Of a stretch of 64,000 nucleotides of DNA, positions 27,891 to 36,577 are shown in pieces; the stretch's first letter is position 1, and each line of letters starts with the position of its first letter. The position numbers were made by a program, and so were the translations under genes. The notes beneath the pieces were generated by a model that was given only the letters and a program-made list of their open reading frames with translations, did no database searches and was not told the origin of the DNA. The stretch is from Halosimplex aquaticum (GTDB lineage: Archaea; Halobacteriota; Halobacteria; Halobacteriales; Haloarculaceae), in assembly GCF_028747785.1 (NCBI RefSeq), contig NZ_CP118158.1, positions 2,170,001 to 2,234,000 on the forward strand, in the 5' to 3' direction.

Positions 27891-28817
27891 TCAGTCGTCG
27901 GCGTCGCCGCGCTCGCCGGTTGCGCACTCGGTCCGCGGTTCGGGCTCGGTGTCGGACGGCCTGCGAACGAACGCCGGCGTCGACGGGTCGTCGGCTTCGA
28001 GCGTCCGCGGACCGTCGTCGCCGGGCGCGCGCCCGCTCCAACCCGAGTCCGGGTCGAACTCGCGGAAGAGGAGGAGTCCGTAGGCCGCGACGACGACTGA
28101 AGGGACCGCCACGACCGCGGTCCCGAAGAGGATGCCGAAGCCACCGAGGTTCCGCACGGCGCCGGAGAGAACGAACGACCCCAGCGCTCCGGCGGCGAGG
28201 TGCGTGAGTCCGAACGCCGCGTACCGGTCGCCCGCCTTCGCGTGTTCGAGGGTCGATTCGAGCGCCGTCGAGAGGTCGCTGTCGCCGACCACGACCGCGA
28301 ACGGGAGCCCGTAGACGAGGTACGAGAGAACGATCACGACGAGCATCGCGAGCGGCGGCAGTATCAGAAACGGCAACGCCGCGAGAACGACCGTGAACCG
28401 GATCACGTTGACGCCGACGATGCGGACGGTAAACCGCCGGACGCCGTCGGCGAACGCGAGCGGTCCGCCGTCGATTCGACTGTCGAGCGCGCCGAGGAAG
28501 CCGGCTTCCAGCGCCGAGGTGACGACCAGTCCAGCGAGGAAGAGCGGGACGAACGCGACCACCGAGAGGAAGCCGGTGATCCCGACGCCGCCCGGTCCGT
28601 TCGGGAGCGAGACGTACGTCCACAGCGTCGGCAGGCCGGACGGGAACGGGAACGTGACGCCGCCACCACCGTCGGCCGCGAGCGCGCGGGCGACCTTCGA
28701 CCCGGACAGCAGCGTCGCCGCGACCGGAACCCAGGCGAGGGGAAGCGACTCCGAGGTGACCTCGACCGCGCGGTCGAATCTGGAGGGCATCGCCGTGAAA
28801 TCGCCGCCCCGCGGCAT
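27891..28817 (-). CDS. Multi-pass membrane protein of unknown function
   Basis: A 308-aa protein with about six hydrophobic segments between residues 25 and 250. A conserved-looking cytoplasmic loop (GDSDLSTALESTLEHAKAGDRYAAFGL) and an acidic ~55-residue C-tail follow. It resembles haloarchaeal DUF4013/DUF7847-type integral membrane proteins (helix-pair pattern with GALDSRIDGGP), but I cannot assign it firmly. A second ATG nine codons in (28790, MPSRFDRAVEV) is an equally possible start. It converges with the M28 gene (8 nt apart). Confidence 0.7.
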   Translation of the reverse strand: MPRGGDFTAMPSRFDRAVEVTSESLPLAWVPVAATLLSGSKVARALAADGGGGVTFPFPSGLPTLWTYVSLPNGPGGVGITGFLSVVAFVPLFLAGLVVTSALEAGFLGALDSRIDGGPLAFADGVRRFTVRIVGVNVIRFTVVLAALPFLILPPLAMLVVIVLSYLVYGLPFAVVVGDSDLSTALESTLEHAKAGDRYAAFGLTHLAAGALGSFVLSGAVRNLGGFGILFGTAVVAVPSVVVAAYGLLLFREFDPDSGWSGRAPGDDGPRTLEADDPSTPAFVRRPSDTEPEPRTECATGERGDADD

Positions 28818-28860
28818 ATGTCTTCCGCGCTGACACGGACGGCGGCGCGCCCGTGGTCTC

Positions 28861-29598
28861 TCACTCCTGTCGGGCCTCGAAAATGAGGGTCGACGGCAGT
28901 TTCGCCAGCAGTTCGGGCCTGCGCTCGCCCCACGGCCCCTCCTCGTAGTCGGCCGGGTCGTCGGAGCCGGGTTCCCGAACGCGTTCCACGCGGAATCCGG
29001 CGTCCACGAGCGCGTTGTGCACGTCGCTGACCCGGTGGCGGTAGGTCACCATGTCGGCGTCGAGGTCGTCGTACGCCGTGACCTGTCGGCCGGTGTCGAA
29101 GTAGCTCTCCTCAACGCGGTGGGACTCGGGTTCGGCCAGCCCGTAGACCGGATGGGGCATCGAGAAGACGAACCGGCCGTCCGTCCGGAGCACGCGGTGG
29201 GCCTCGCGGAAGCAGGCCGCCAGGTCGCCGACCCACTGGAAGACGTAGGCGTTGAACGCCACGTCGAAGGCGTCGTCGGGGAACGTCCCGAGGTCCGTCA
29301 CGTCACCCTGGACGAACTCCACGTCGGCGTCGTGTTCAGCGGCCAAGTCGCGGGCGAACGACAGCTGTTCCGCGGAGAGGTCCAGCCCCGTCACGTTCGC
29401 GCCGCGCTGGGCCAGCTCGACCGAGCACTGGCCGCCGCCACAGCCCAGCTCCAGCACGTCCTCGCCCGCCACGTCGGGCAGGAGCGACAGGTCGTCGTCG
29501 GTGGTCGTCCCCGTCCAGTTGACCCCCACGTCGAGGTCGATGTCCTCCTGAAAGGAGCGGGCCGTCAGCTCCCACCACTCGCGCACTTCCTCGGTCAT
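28861..29598 (-). CDS. Class I SAM-dependent methyltransferase
   Basis: A 245-aa protein with a Rossmann methyltransferase fold: motif I VLELGCGGGQCSVELA (~49), Asp/Leu at the end of strand 2 in VTGLDLSAEQL, FVQGDVTDLG and the post-I AFNAYVFQWVGD. The C-terminal region (HPVYGLAEPESHRVEESYFDTG) is typical of small-molecule methyltransferases of the ubiE/tellurite type. Substrate unknown. Confidence 0.82.
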   Translation of the reverse strand: MTEEVREWWELTARSFQEDIDLDVGVNWTGTTTDDDLSLLPDVAGEDVLELGCGGGQCSVELAQRGANVTGLDLSAEQLSFARDLAAEHDADVEFVQGDVTDLGTFPDDAFDVAFNAYVFQWVGDLAACFREAHRVLRTDGRFVFSMPHPVYGLAEPESHRVEESYFDTGRQVTAYDDLDADMVTYRHRVSDVHNALVDAGFRVERVREPGSDDPADYEEGPWGERRPELLAKLPSTLIFEARQE

Positions 29599-29697
29599 AC
29601 TCGCCCGGTTTCGGCCGGTCCGGATAGGTCTTGTGTGGGAATGAGACGCGTTCTCGACGGGCCGGCGTACAGGAGGCGAGAGACGGCCGGACCGACT

Positions 29698-30513
29698 CTA
29701 CTCCAGCGAGTCCCGGATAGTGCCGGAGACGCGAGCGACGGTCCGGAACTCGGCGTGGCGAGCGCCGAACACCGCACGGGCGCTCTCGACGGCGTCGTCG
29801 TCGACAGCGAACTCGACGCCGTATTGCACGTCCCAGAGCACGAGCGGGTACGGCGCCGCCGGCGCGACGCCGTCGGGGCCGTCCACCGCTTCGTCACCGA
29901 ACACGCGATCGATCTTCGACAGGTCCGACTCCCCGCGACCGATCTCGACCACCAGCCCGACCACCCGCCGGACGAGTTGCCGCGCGAAGCCGCCGGCTTC
30001 CAGCCGCAGTACGAGGAAGTCGCCGTCGCGCTCCGCCGACGCATTGAGGTCCCGAACCGTCCCCTCGTCGTCGGGCGTCAGGTTGTGGAAGTCGTGTTCG
30101 CCGGAAAGGCGAGCGAGCGCCTCGGTGACTCCCCGTTCGTCCAGTTCGGCGTCCGCTCCGCGGGGCGCGTACAGGTGATAGACGTACTCCCGGGAAGAAG
30201 CGTCGTGCGTGGCGTGAAACGACGACCCCACCTCGGCGCTGGCCCACGCGCGGACCGACGCGGGCAACTCGCTGTTGAACGCCCGCGGCGAGAGCCACTC
30301 GGGGGCTTCGAAGGCGACGGTCTGCGCGCGGGCCGAGACCCCGGCGTCCGTTCGGCCGGCGGCGGCATACCCGTCGGGTTTCTCCGCTCCGTCGTCGATT
30401 GCCCCGAGGTCCCGGAGCGCGTCGAAGAGAGCGTCTTCCACAGTGGGCACGTCGGGCTGGCGCTGGAACCCGTGGAACGGCCGGCCGTCGTAGGCGACCC
30501 GGTAGGCGCGCAT
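29698..30513 (-). CDS. truA: tRNA pseudouridine(38-40) synthase TruA
   Basis: It modifies uridines in the tRNA anticodon arm. The 271-aa protein begins MRAYRVAYDGRPFHGFQRQPDVPTVEDAL and carries the catalytic Asp in AAAGRTDAGVSA (~55). Later family motifs are REYVYHLYAP, GEHDFHNLTPDD and GGFARQLVRRVVGLVVEIGRG. The start ATG is 4 nt after the hisS stop, so hisS and truA form an operon. Confidence 0.94.
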   Translation of the reverse strand: MRAYRVAYDGRPFHGFQRQPDVPTVEDALFDALRDLGAIDDGAEKPDGYAAAGRTDAGVSARAQTVAFEAPEWLSPRAFNSELPASVRAWASAEVGSSFHATHDASSREYVYHLYAPRGADAELDERGVTEALARLSGEHDFHNLTPDDEGTVRDLNASAERDGDFLVLRLEAGGFARQLVRRVVGLVVEIGRGESDLSKIDRVFGDEAVDGPDGVAPAAPYPLVLWDVQYGVEFAVDDDAVESARAVFGARHAEFRTVARVSGTIRDSLE

Positions 30514-30517
30514 CCGC

Positions 30518-31828
30518 TCAGGCGAAGTCGTCGTGGGTCGGCTTCTCGCGGTCGCCGGGGAACTCGTCGACGGGCACGTTCGTCTGGTCGCCGCTCTCCA
30601 TGTCCTTGACCGTCACCTCGTCGTTCTCCAGGTCGCGCTCGCCGACGATGACGACCGTCTCGGCGTCGATGGAGTCGGCGTAGTTCATCTGCCCGCCGAA
30701 CGACCGGCCGCTCACGTCCGTCTCGACGACGTGGCCGCGCTCGCGCAGCTCGCGGGCGATGCGCGAGGCGACCGGCCGCACGTCCCCGACCTGGAGGACG
30801 TAGTAGTCGGTCGAGATGCCCTCGCCGGGCCAGGCGTCGTGAACTTGCAGGAGCAGGGGGAGCGTCGAGTTCATGACGCCGATGCCGACGCCGACCGCGG
30901 GCGTGGACTGGCCGCCGAACTCCTCGATGAGGTGGTCGTAGCGGCCGCCGCCGAAGATGGAGCGGGAGACCTCCCCCGAGGCGTCGAAGCACTCGAAGAC
31001 GACGCCGGTGTAGTAGTCCAGCCCCCGCGCGGTCGTCAGGCTCACGTCGCAGTACTGCCGAACCCCGAAGTCCTCGGCCGCGGCGAGCACGTTCTCCAGG
31101 TTCTCAACCGCCGCGGCCAACTCGTCGCTGTCCGAGAAGTCTGTCAGTGCCGAGAGGTCGTCGTCGCCCGCGATCAGGAGGTCGTCGAACTCCCGGGCCT
31201 GGTCGTAGGAGAGACCGGCGTCGGACAGGAGGCCCAGGTACTCCTCGTCTTCGACCTTGGCGCGCTTGTCGACGGCGCGGATGGCGTCGGGCACGGCCAC
31301 GTCGGCGTCGAACGACCGCAGGAGTTCCCCGAGGATGTCGCGGTGGGAGACGCGGAACTCGAACTCCGAGCCGTCGAGGCCGAGGTTCGTCAGCGAGTCC
31401 GCCGCGAACGCCAGCACCTCGGCGTCGGCGTCGGGCTCGCTCGACCCGAAGATGTCCGCGTTGGTCTGGTAGAGCTCGCGATAGCGGCCCTGCTGGACCT
31501 GTTCGTAGCGCCAGAACGGCCGCGTCGAGAACCACTTGATTGGCTTCGACAGCGCCTGCTGTTTGGCGACGACCATCCGCGCGACGGTCGGCGTGAGTTC
31601 GGGCGTGAGCGTGACGTGGCGCCCGCCCTTGTCCTCGAAGTCGTACAGTTCGTCGACGATGTCCTCGCCGCTCTTGTCGGTCCACATCTCCGCCGGCTCC
31701 AGCGCCGGCGTCGACGTCTCGCGGAAGCCGTAGGCCCGGGCGGTGTCCTCGATCGTGTCGATGACCTCCCGGCGCGGGGCCATCTCGTCGGGGTAGAAAT
31801 CAGTGAATCCCTTGAGTCCCTCGTACAT
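30518..31828 (-). CDS. hisS: Histidyl-tRNA synthetase
   Basis: A 436-aa class II synthetase. N-terminal MYEGLKGFTDFYPDEMAPRREV, motif 2-like PELTPTVARMVVAKQ and FRYEQVQQGRYREL-type region (FWRYEQVQQGRYREL), the His-specific ARGLDYYTGVVFECFD, and GGGRYDHLIEEFGGQSTPAVGVGIGVM are visible, then an anticodon-binding domain (YYVLQVGDVRPVASRIARELRERG). The usual Glu-Arg at the end of motif 3 is replaced by Met-Asn. The start MYEGLKG is chosen over an in-frame ATG 36 nt upstream, which overlaps the boundary of repeat R3. Confidence 0.93.
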   Translation of the reverse strand: MYEGLKGFTDFYPDEMAPRREVIDTIEDTARAYGFRETSTPALEPAEMWTDKSGEDIVDELYDFEDKGGRHVTLTPELTPTVARMVVAKQQALSKPIKWFSTRPFWRYEQVQQGRYRELYQTNADIFGSSEPDADAEVLAFAADSLTNLGLDGSEFEFRVSHRDILGELLRSFDADVAVPDAIRAVDKRAKVEDEEYLGLLSDAGLSYDQAREFDDLLIAGDDDLSALTDFSDSDELAAAVENLENVLAAAEDFGVRQYCDVSLTTARGLDYYTGVVFECFDASGEVSRSIFGGGRYDHLIEEFGGQSTPAVGVGIGVMNSTLPLLLQVHDAWPGEGISTDYYVLQVGDVRPVASRIARELRERGHVVETDVSGRSFGGQMNYADSIDAETVVIVGERDLENDEVTVKDMESGDQTNVPVDEFPGDREKPTHDDFA

Positions 31829-31859
31829 ACCACGACGTTCGGGCAGGGGTCGCTTCAAA

Positions 31860-31925
31860 CCCATCTTTTTCGCCGGGGGGGGTCGCCGCAGGCGACCCCG
31901 GCCAAAAACATGGGTGAAAAAGGCC
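31860..31925 (+). repeat. Dispersed repeat module R, copy R3 (short-arm variant)
   Basis: CCCATCTTTTTCGCC, then GGGGGTCGCC...GGCGACCCC inverted arms around GCA, then AAAACATGGGTGAAAAAGG. Its CCATCTTTTT end lies 32 nt from the hisS ATG, facing away from hisS. It is followed by a spacer and then module L copy 1. It is in opposite orientation to R4, 12 kb away. Confidence 0.8.
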
Positions 31926-31988
31926 GGACGCTTCGCTCACTGGGTTCGCTCGCGTCCGGTGAATCGCGCCTCACTTCGTTCGGCGCGA

Positions 31989-32393
31989 ATGCTCAGTACA
32001 GCCCACAGAGTGAACAGTCGCGGTGGCGCGCGCTGTCGCGGCCTCCGTGCCGCGACAGCATCGTGCGAGGTCTTCGTGAACGGAGTGAACGAAGGCTCGG
32101 AAGACGAGCGGAGCGAGTCTTCCGGTGGATGACTGAGCGAGCGCAGCGAGCGAAGGAATCGGTTGGGGCGGCACGAGGTACGGTGCTGTGCGGTCGTTGT
32201 CCTGGTGGATTGAAAGGGCGAGACGGGCTCGTCGGCGCCCCGACGACGCAAGCACCGGAACGAAGTGAGGAGCGCAGCGAGTCGCGGCGTCACGAGCGCG
32301 CCGAGGGCTTTCATCGCGTGTTGTCTCCTGTAGTCGCTCCAGATCCACTTCTCCTCATCACTCATTCCACAGAAACAACCGCTCAACAAGCAC
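31989..32393 (+). repeat. Module L, copy 1: long hairpin-rich repeat
   Basis: This ~400-bp non-coding tract fills most of the 638-bp gap between hisS and galK. It matches the reverse complement of 43569-44007 in blocks and order: ATGCTCA, GCGGTGGCGCGCGCTGTC, a GCTGTCGCGG/CCGCGACAGC hairpin, CGGTTGGGG, GGTGGA-TGAAAGGGCGAG, GGGCTCG, CGCCGAGGGCTTTCA, GTCGCTCCA and AGAAACAACCGCTCAACAAG. Stems are conserved while loops and spacers differ. Copy 1 carries an extra GGAAGAC/GTCTTCC hairpin. No credible ORF is present. Confidence 0.75.
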
Positions 32394-32428
32394 ACGATCC
32401 TGAACACCGCTCGCCACAACCAGTGAGC

Positions 32429-32436
32429 GTTTATTG
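32429..32436 (+). promoter_or_regulatory. TATA-like box of galK
   Basis: GTTTATTG ends 30 nt before the galK ATG at 32467, giving at most a few bases of leader. It lies just outside the end of module L, so the repeat does not replace the promoter. Confidence 0.55.
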
Positions 32437-32466
32437 CCCTGGCAGTCGACGTCAGGAGTATCCGTG

Positions 32467-33639
32467 ATGAACGACCAGTCAGCGCGCGCTCGTGAGAGAC
32501 TCGACGAGGCGTTCGGCGAGTCGAACGAGCCAGTAGATGTCGTTTCGGCGCCCGGCCGTGTCAACCTGATCGGCGGTCACACCGACTACAACGAGGGATT
32601 CGTCCTCCCGGCGGGGATCGACCGCCGGACCGTGGTCGCGGCCCGCCCGCGAGACGACCGAACGATCGGCGTCAGCTCGACCAACTTCGACCAGACTGTC
32701 TCCTTCGATCTCTCCCCCATCTCCCACTCCGACGACGCGCCGTGGAGCGACTACGTCCGGGGCGTCGCCGAGCGGCTCGTCGACCGGGGGTACGACGTCG
32801 GCGGCACCGAACTGGCCGTCGTCGGCGACGTGCCGATGGGCGCCGGGCTCTCCTCGTCGGCGGCGTTCGAGGTCGCGGTCGCCGCGGCGCTGGCCGCGGT
32901 GCACGACCTCTCGGTCGACGACGAGGAACTCGTGGCGGTCTGCTGGGAGGCCGAGACGGAGTTCGTCGGCCTGAGCTGCGGCATCATGGACCAGTACGCC
33001 GCGGTCCACGCCGAGCGCGAGAGCGCCCTGTTCCTCGACTGCCGCGACGAGTCCCACGAGACCGTCCCGCTGCCGTCCGACGAGGTGACCGTCGTGGCGA
33101 CGAACACGAACGTCCAGCGCGAACTCGTCGACTCCGCGTACAACGACCGCGTGGCGACCTGCCGGGAGGGCGTCGAGTTCTTCGACGACGCGCTCGACGA
33201 ACCGATCGAGTCGCTCAGGGACGTCTCCGTCGAGACCTTCGAAGCCCGCGAGTCGGAGCTGCCGGAGACGGTCCGGAAACGGGTTCGCCACGTCGTCACC
33301 GAGAACGAGCGGGTCCGCGACGCCGCGGCCGCGCTGCGCGAGGGGCGCCTCGACCGCGTCGGGACGCTCCTCGACGAGTCACACGCCAGCCTCAGAGACG
33401 ACTACGAGGTGAGCGTCGACGAACTCGACGCCGTCGCGTCGATCGCCGGCGACCTCGACGGCGTCTTCGGGTCGCGGATGACCGGCGCCGGGTTCGGCGG
33501 GTGCGTAGTCACGCTCGTCCGACCGGACGCCGCCGAGGCCGTGACGAGCGCCATCGACGAGCGCTACCGCGACCGGACCGGGATCGAACCCGACGTCTAC
33601 GTGTGCAACCCCGACGGCGGCGTCCGCCGACACGAGTAG
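32467..33639 (+). CDS. galK: Galactokinase (GHMP kinase)
   Basis: It phosphorylates galactose to galactose 1-phosphate, the first step of the Leloir route. The 390-aa protein has the galactokinase signature APGRVNLIGGHTDYNEGFVLP (~28), the GHMP ATP loop PMGAGLSSSAAFEVA (~125), CGIMDQYA (~178) and the C-terminal GSRMTGAGFGGCVVTLV (~337). The neighbouring galT gene supports galactose rather than another GHMP substrate. ATG 33 nt into the longer reading frame is chosen because of the TATA spacing. Confidence 0.94.
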   Translation: MNDQSARARERLDEAFGESNEPVDVVSAPGRVNLIGGHTDYNEGFVLPAGIDRRTVVAARPRDDRTIGVSSTNFDQTVSFDLSPISHSDDAPWSDYVRGVAERLVDRGYDVGGTELAVVGDVPMGAGLSSSAAFEVAVAAALAAVHDLSVDDEELVAVCWEAETEFVGLSCGIMDQYAAVHAERESALFLDCRDESHETVPLPSDEVTVVATNTNVQRELVDSAYNDRVATCREGVEFFDDALDEPIESLRDVSVETFEARESELPETVRKRVRHVVTENERVRDAAAALREGRLDRVGTLLDESHASLRDDYEVSVDELDAVASIAGDLDGVFGSRMTGAGFGGCVVTLVRPDAAEAVTSAIDERYRDRTGIEPDVYVCNPDGGVRRHE

Positions 33640-33674
33640 GGGACCGCGACGCGGCCGGCCGCGCAGTCGGGAGG

Positions 33675-33681
33675 ATTATTT
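33675..33681 (+). promoter_or_regulatory. TATA-like box ahead of the 45-codon ORF and galT
   Basis: ATTATTT ends 26 nt before the ATG at 33708. It suggests that transcription restarts between galK and galT and begins at the small ORF rather than at galT itself, which lies 156 nt from the box. Confidence 0.5.
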
Positions 33682-33707
33682 CGCTGGCGCGACACCGACG
33701 AGACACG

Positions 33708-33845
33708 ATGCGCCGCCGAGACGTCGAGAACGACAACGGCAATCGGCTGATCTACTACGAGTTCGACGACGAGGCCAGCGGGGACGAGGCCCAGGGCGTC
33801 GAGACCGAGGGCGACGATCCCGGACGCGGCGGGGACGATGTCTGA
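33708..33845 (+). CDS. 45-aa acidic microprotein overlapping galT
   Basis: A 45-codon ORF, MRRRDVENDNGNRLIYYEFDD then an acidic Gly/Asp/Glu-rich tail ending GRGGDDV. It starts at the distance from a TATA-like box expected for a leaderless message and overlaps the galT start by 8 nt (galT ATG at 33838, ORF TGA at 33843-33845), a geometry suited to translational coupling. Its base composition and acidity match real haloarchaeal proteins. No homologue comes to mind. It may be a coupling leader or a functional small protein. Confidence 0.6.
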   Translation: MRRRDVENDNGNRLIYYEFDDEASGDEAQGVETEGDDPGRGGDDV

Positions 33846-34821
33846 ACTGCGGTGGGACCCGGTCGGGCGAGAGTGGGTCATCACAGCCACCCACCGCCAG
33901 GACCGGACGTTCAAGCCTCCGAAGGACTACTGCCCGTTCTGCCCGCCGCGCGACGACGGCGTCCCGACCGCCGTGACCGAGTCGGACTTCGACATCGCCG
34001 TCGTCGAGAACGGCTTCCCCTCGCTCCAGGAGAACCCGCCGGACCCGGCGGTCGACGGCGACGACCTCCGTCCGGTCGAGCCCGCGAACGGGGTCTGCGA
34101 AGTCGTCCTCTACACGTCGGACCACGAGGCCGTCACGTCTGAGCTCCCGGCCTCCAAGTTCCGGAAGCTCGTCCGCGTCTGGCGGGACCGCTACCGCGAT
34201 CTGGGGGCGCGCGAGGAGATCGACTACGTGTACCTCTTCGAGAACAAGGGCGAGGAGATGGGCGTCACCCTCCAGCACCCCCACGGGCAGATCTACGCCT
34301 ACCCCTTCGTCCCGCCGACGATCGAGCGGGAACTCGACTCCAGTCGGGCCTACCACGAGGAATCGGGGGCGTGCCTGTTCTGTGACCTCGTCGCCGCGGA
34401 GGTCGCCGCCGGCGAGCGTGTCGTCGCGGAGAACGACTCGTTCGCCGCCGTCGTCCCCTTCTCGGCGCGGTACGCCTACGAAGTCCACGTCTACGCCAAG
34501 GAGCACCGTCCCTCGCTCGACGACTGCTCGGTCGCCGAGTGCCGCGATCTGGGGTCGCTGCTCAAGCGACTCCTGGTCGCGTACGACTCGCTGTTCGGCT
34601 TCGAGATGCCCTTCGTCATGGCCACCCACCAGCAGCCGACCGACGGGACCGGCGAGGACTACGCCCACTTCCACCTGGAGTTCTACCCGCCGTACCGGAC
34701 AGCCGAGAAACTGAAGTACCTCGCCGGGAGCGAGCTCGGCGCCGGCACCTACATCAACAACAAGCTCCCCGAGGAAGCCGCGTCGGAACTCGCCGAACTC
34801 GTCCCCGAACGGGCCGAATGA
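33838..34821 (+). CDS. galT: Galactose-1-phosphate uridylyltransferase
   Basis: It exchanges UMP between UDP-glucose and galactose 1-phosphate, the step after galactokinase. The 327-aa HIT-superfamily protein begins MSELRWDPVGREWVITATHRQDR, has the zinc-type Cys pair CPFCPP (~32), catalytic HPHGQIYAYP (His-x-His-Gly-Gln, ~148), a second Cys motif CLFCD (~178), and YAHFHLEFYPPYR near the C-terminus. No galE is in the window, so UDP-galactose epimerisation must be coded elsewhere. Confidence 0.94.
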   Translation: MSELRWDPVGREWVITATHRQDRTFKPPKDYCPFCPPRDDGVPTAVTESDFDIAVVENGFPSLQENPPDPAVDGDDLRPVEPANGVCEVVLYTSDHEAVTSELPASKFRKLVRVWRDRYRDLGAREEIDYVYLFENKGEEMGVTLQHPHGQIYAYPFVPPTIERELDSSRAYHEESGACLFCDLVAAEVAAGERVVAENDSFAAVVPFSARYAYEVHVYAKEHRPSLDDCSVAECRDLGSLLKRLLVAYDSLFGFEMPFVMATHQQPTDGTGEDYAHFHLEFYPPYRTAEKLKYLAGSELGAGTYINNKLPEEAASELAELVPERAE

Positions 34822-34840
34822 CGATGTGAGCCCCGTGCTG

Positions 34841-35470
34841 TCAGGAGCGGCGACCGACGACCCGCGACTGGACGTGCTCGGGGAACACGTCCGAAACGGC
34901 TCCTTCGCCGTACTCCGCGGCCAGCAGCGCCCGGAGTTCCGTCTCGTAGTCGCCGGTCGGTATCTCCTCGCTCGGTCCTGTCTCGACCTCCAGTAACCGC
35001 GCGGCCAGGTCGTCGATGGCGCTCCGGCCGTAGCCCGCGAGCGGCCGCAGGTAGTCGATCCCGTGGCGGTCTTCCAGGCTCTGGGCGAACGGGCGGTCGA
35101 CGACCGGCGCGCGGTCGTCGCGACGCGTCCCGTCGGCGACCGCGTCGAACTCACGCCCACCGATCTCGGCGCGACTCGCGACCGTCTCCAGCGCGTGCTC
35201 GTGGACCAGTTGGATCCCCTCGCGCGGATAGCCGTCGTCGACCATCCGCGAGACGGCCTCCCGGGCCACCGACTCGTCCAGTTCCACCGTCTCGACGGGG
35301 AGTCCCACTCGCTCTCCCGCCTCGCGAGCGGTTTCGGCCACCGACGCCTCCCCGTCGAGACCCGGCCCGAACGTACAGCTACAGAGCGTCACGTCGTAGA
35401 ACGGGTCGAGGAGCGCGGCGGCGAGCGCCGAGTCCTTGCCGGCGGAGAACAGCGTCGCGACCGTCGGCAT
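34841..35470 (-). CDS. PP-loop (N-type ATP pyrophosphatase) protein
   Basis: A 209-aa protein with an N-terminal PP-loop FSAGKDSALAAALL (~8-21), as in asparagine synthase, ThiI and other adenylating enzymes. Other features are the strand YDVTLCSCTFGPG, VDETVELDES-like acidic segment, and FDAVADGTRRDDRAP (~115), resembling tRNA-modification or amidating ATPases. Exact substrate unknown; it is sometimes labelled 'alpha hydrolase' in haloarchaea. Its start overlaps the PDCD5-like stop by one base, so both are in one operon. Confidence 0.75.
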   Translation of the reverse strand: MPTVATLFSAGKDSALAAALLDPFYDVTLCSCTFGPGLDGEASVAETAREAGERVGLPVETVELDESVAREAVSRMVDDGYPREGIQLVHEHALETVASRAEIGGREFDAVADGTRRDDRAPVVDRPFAQSLEDRHGIDYLRPLAGYGRSAIDDLAARLLEVETGPSEEIPTGDYETELRALLAAEYGEGAVSDVFPEHVQSRVVGRRS

Positions 35471-35826
35471 TACCGCCGCTGGATGTCGAAGCTCTGCTGG
35501 TCGGGCTGGAGTTCCTTGAGGAGCGCCTTCATCTTCTCCTCGTCGATCTTGCCCTGGATGCGGCCGCTCTGGGCGAGCGCGAGCACCTGCTGTTCGACCT
35601 GCTCGCCGAACTCGGGCTTGGACATCTTCACCGTGTTGAGGCGCTTTCGCGCGCCGTCGGTGAGGTGCTTGCGCAGCATGGCCTTCTTCTGGGCCTCGCG
35701 CTGCTCGCGCTGGGCCTCCATGGCCTCCTCGTCGACGCCCTGGCCCTGACCGCCCTGTTCCTGCAACTGCTCCATCTTCTCCTGTCGGAGCTTCTCGAGC
35801 TCCTCGTCGTTCGGTTCTCCGCTCAT
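35470..35826 (-). CDS. PDCD5-related DNA-binding protein
   Basis: A 118-aa protein: N-terminal coiled-coil charged region rich in Gln and Glu ([23 protein letters not shown]), then the PDCD5/TFAR19 core ([46 protein letters not shown]) and a C-terminal helix with ALLKELQP. Archaeal members bind nucleic acid and often sit beside the eS19 gene, as here (228 bp downstream of it in the same direction). Confidence 0.92.
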   Translation of the reverse strand: MSGEPNDEELEKLRQEKMEQLQEQGGQGQGVDEEAMEAQREQREAQKKAMLRKHLTDGARKRLNTVKMSKPEFGEQVEQQVLALAQSGRIQGKIDEEKMKALLKELQPDQQSFDIQRR

Positions 35827-36053
35827 GGGCGTACGTTGTCGAGTCGCCGGGAAAACGATTTCGGAGCCGCCCACCGCCCGAACGTGCGGCTTACGAGTCG
35901 GAATCGGCCGCGGAACGCACCGGTTACGAACCCGGCCCGCTGCCGAACAATCGGCTTACGCGATCGAAAGAGGGCCCAAAAGCCCGGTCACCGCGGCAGT
36001 CGCGCGGCAGTCGCGGCTACCGGTGGGGGAGCGCGGAGAAGTGAGAGACCGGT

Positions 36054-36515
36054 CTACGCGTAGCGTTCGAGGTCCGGACGGTCGAGGCCTTCGAGGACCT
36101 CGCCCGCGACCTCGTCGAGCAGCGCCTGCCCGTCGGCGGTGATGCGGCGGCCCTCGCCCTCGGCGGTCTGGACGTAGCCGGCGTCTTCGAGCTGCTGGAG
36201 CGCGGTGCGGACGACCTTGCCGCTCCCGTCGGTCGTCTGGTCCGGGCGGACCTGGTAGCGGTTCGAGCCCTGCTTGGAGTCGCCGTAGGCGGTGCGGAGC
36301 GCGCCGACCCCGACCGGCCCGTCGATGGCGACCTTCCGGAGGAGGCTGGCGGCGCGCAGCTGCCAGAAGTCCTCCTGCTCGGGCGGGAGTTCGCGACCGA
36401 CGCCGGTCTTCGCGAAGGTGAACCAGTCGGGCTCTTCCACTGCGCCTTCGTCGGCGAGACGGTCCGCGACCGCCTCGTTCAGGGCTTCCGCGGGCACGTC
36501 GTAGAGTGTCGTCAT
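36054..36515 (-). CDS. rps19e: Ribosomal protein eS19
   Basis: A 153-aa small-subunit protein found only in archaea and eukaryotes. It starts MTTLYDVPAEALNEAVADRL, has the family core WFTFAKTGVGRELPPEQEDFWQLRAASLLRKVAIDGPVGVGALRTAYG and ends GRRITADGQALLDEVAGEV. The start is set by a TATA-like CCTTAAAT box (36540-36547, minus strand) ~25 nt upstream. Confidence 0.95.
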   Translation of the reverse strand: MTTLYDVPAEALNEAVADRLADEGAVEEPDWFTFAKTGVGRELPPEQEDFWQLRAASLLRKVAIDGPVGVGALRTAYGDSKQGSNRYQVRPDQTTDGSGKVVRTALQQLEDAGYVQTAEGEGRRITADGQALLDEVAGEVLEGLDRPDLERYA

Positions 36516-36539
36516 TGCCACGTTCTTCCGGAGCGGCTC

Positions 36540-36547
36540 ATTTAAGG
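36540..36547 (-). promoter_or_regulatory. TATA-like box of the eS19 gene
   Basis: On the minus strand CCTTAAAT ends 24 nt before the ATG at 36515, implying a leaderless transcript. A 20-bp direct repeat (36578-36618) lies a few tens of bases further upstream. Confidence 0.55.
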
Positions 36548-36577
36548 GCATCGTTCGTCGCCCGCCCACGTCAGGGC

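Noticed and set aside
35950..36040. Short direct repeat CGCGGCAGTCG in the eS19-PDCD5 gap as an operator.
   Set aside because: Only two 11-base copies in GC-rich sequence with no helical phasing to a promoter; probably chance.
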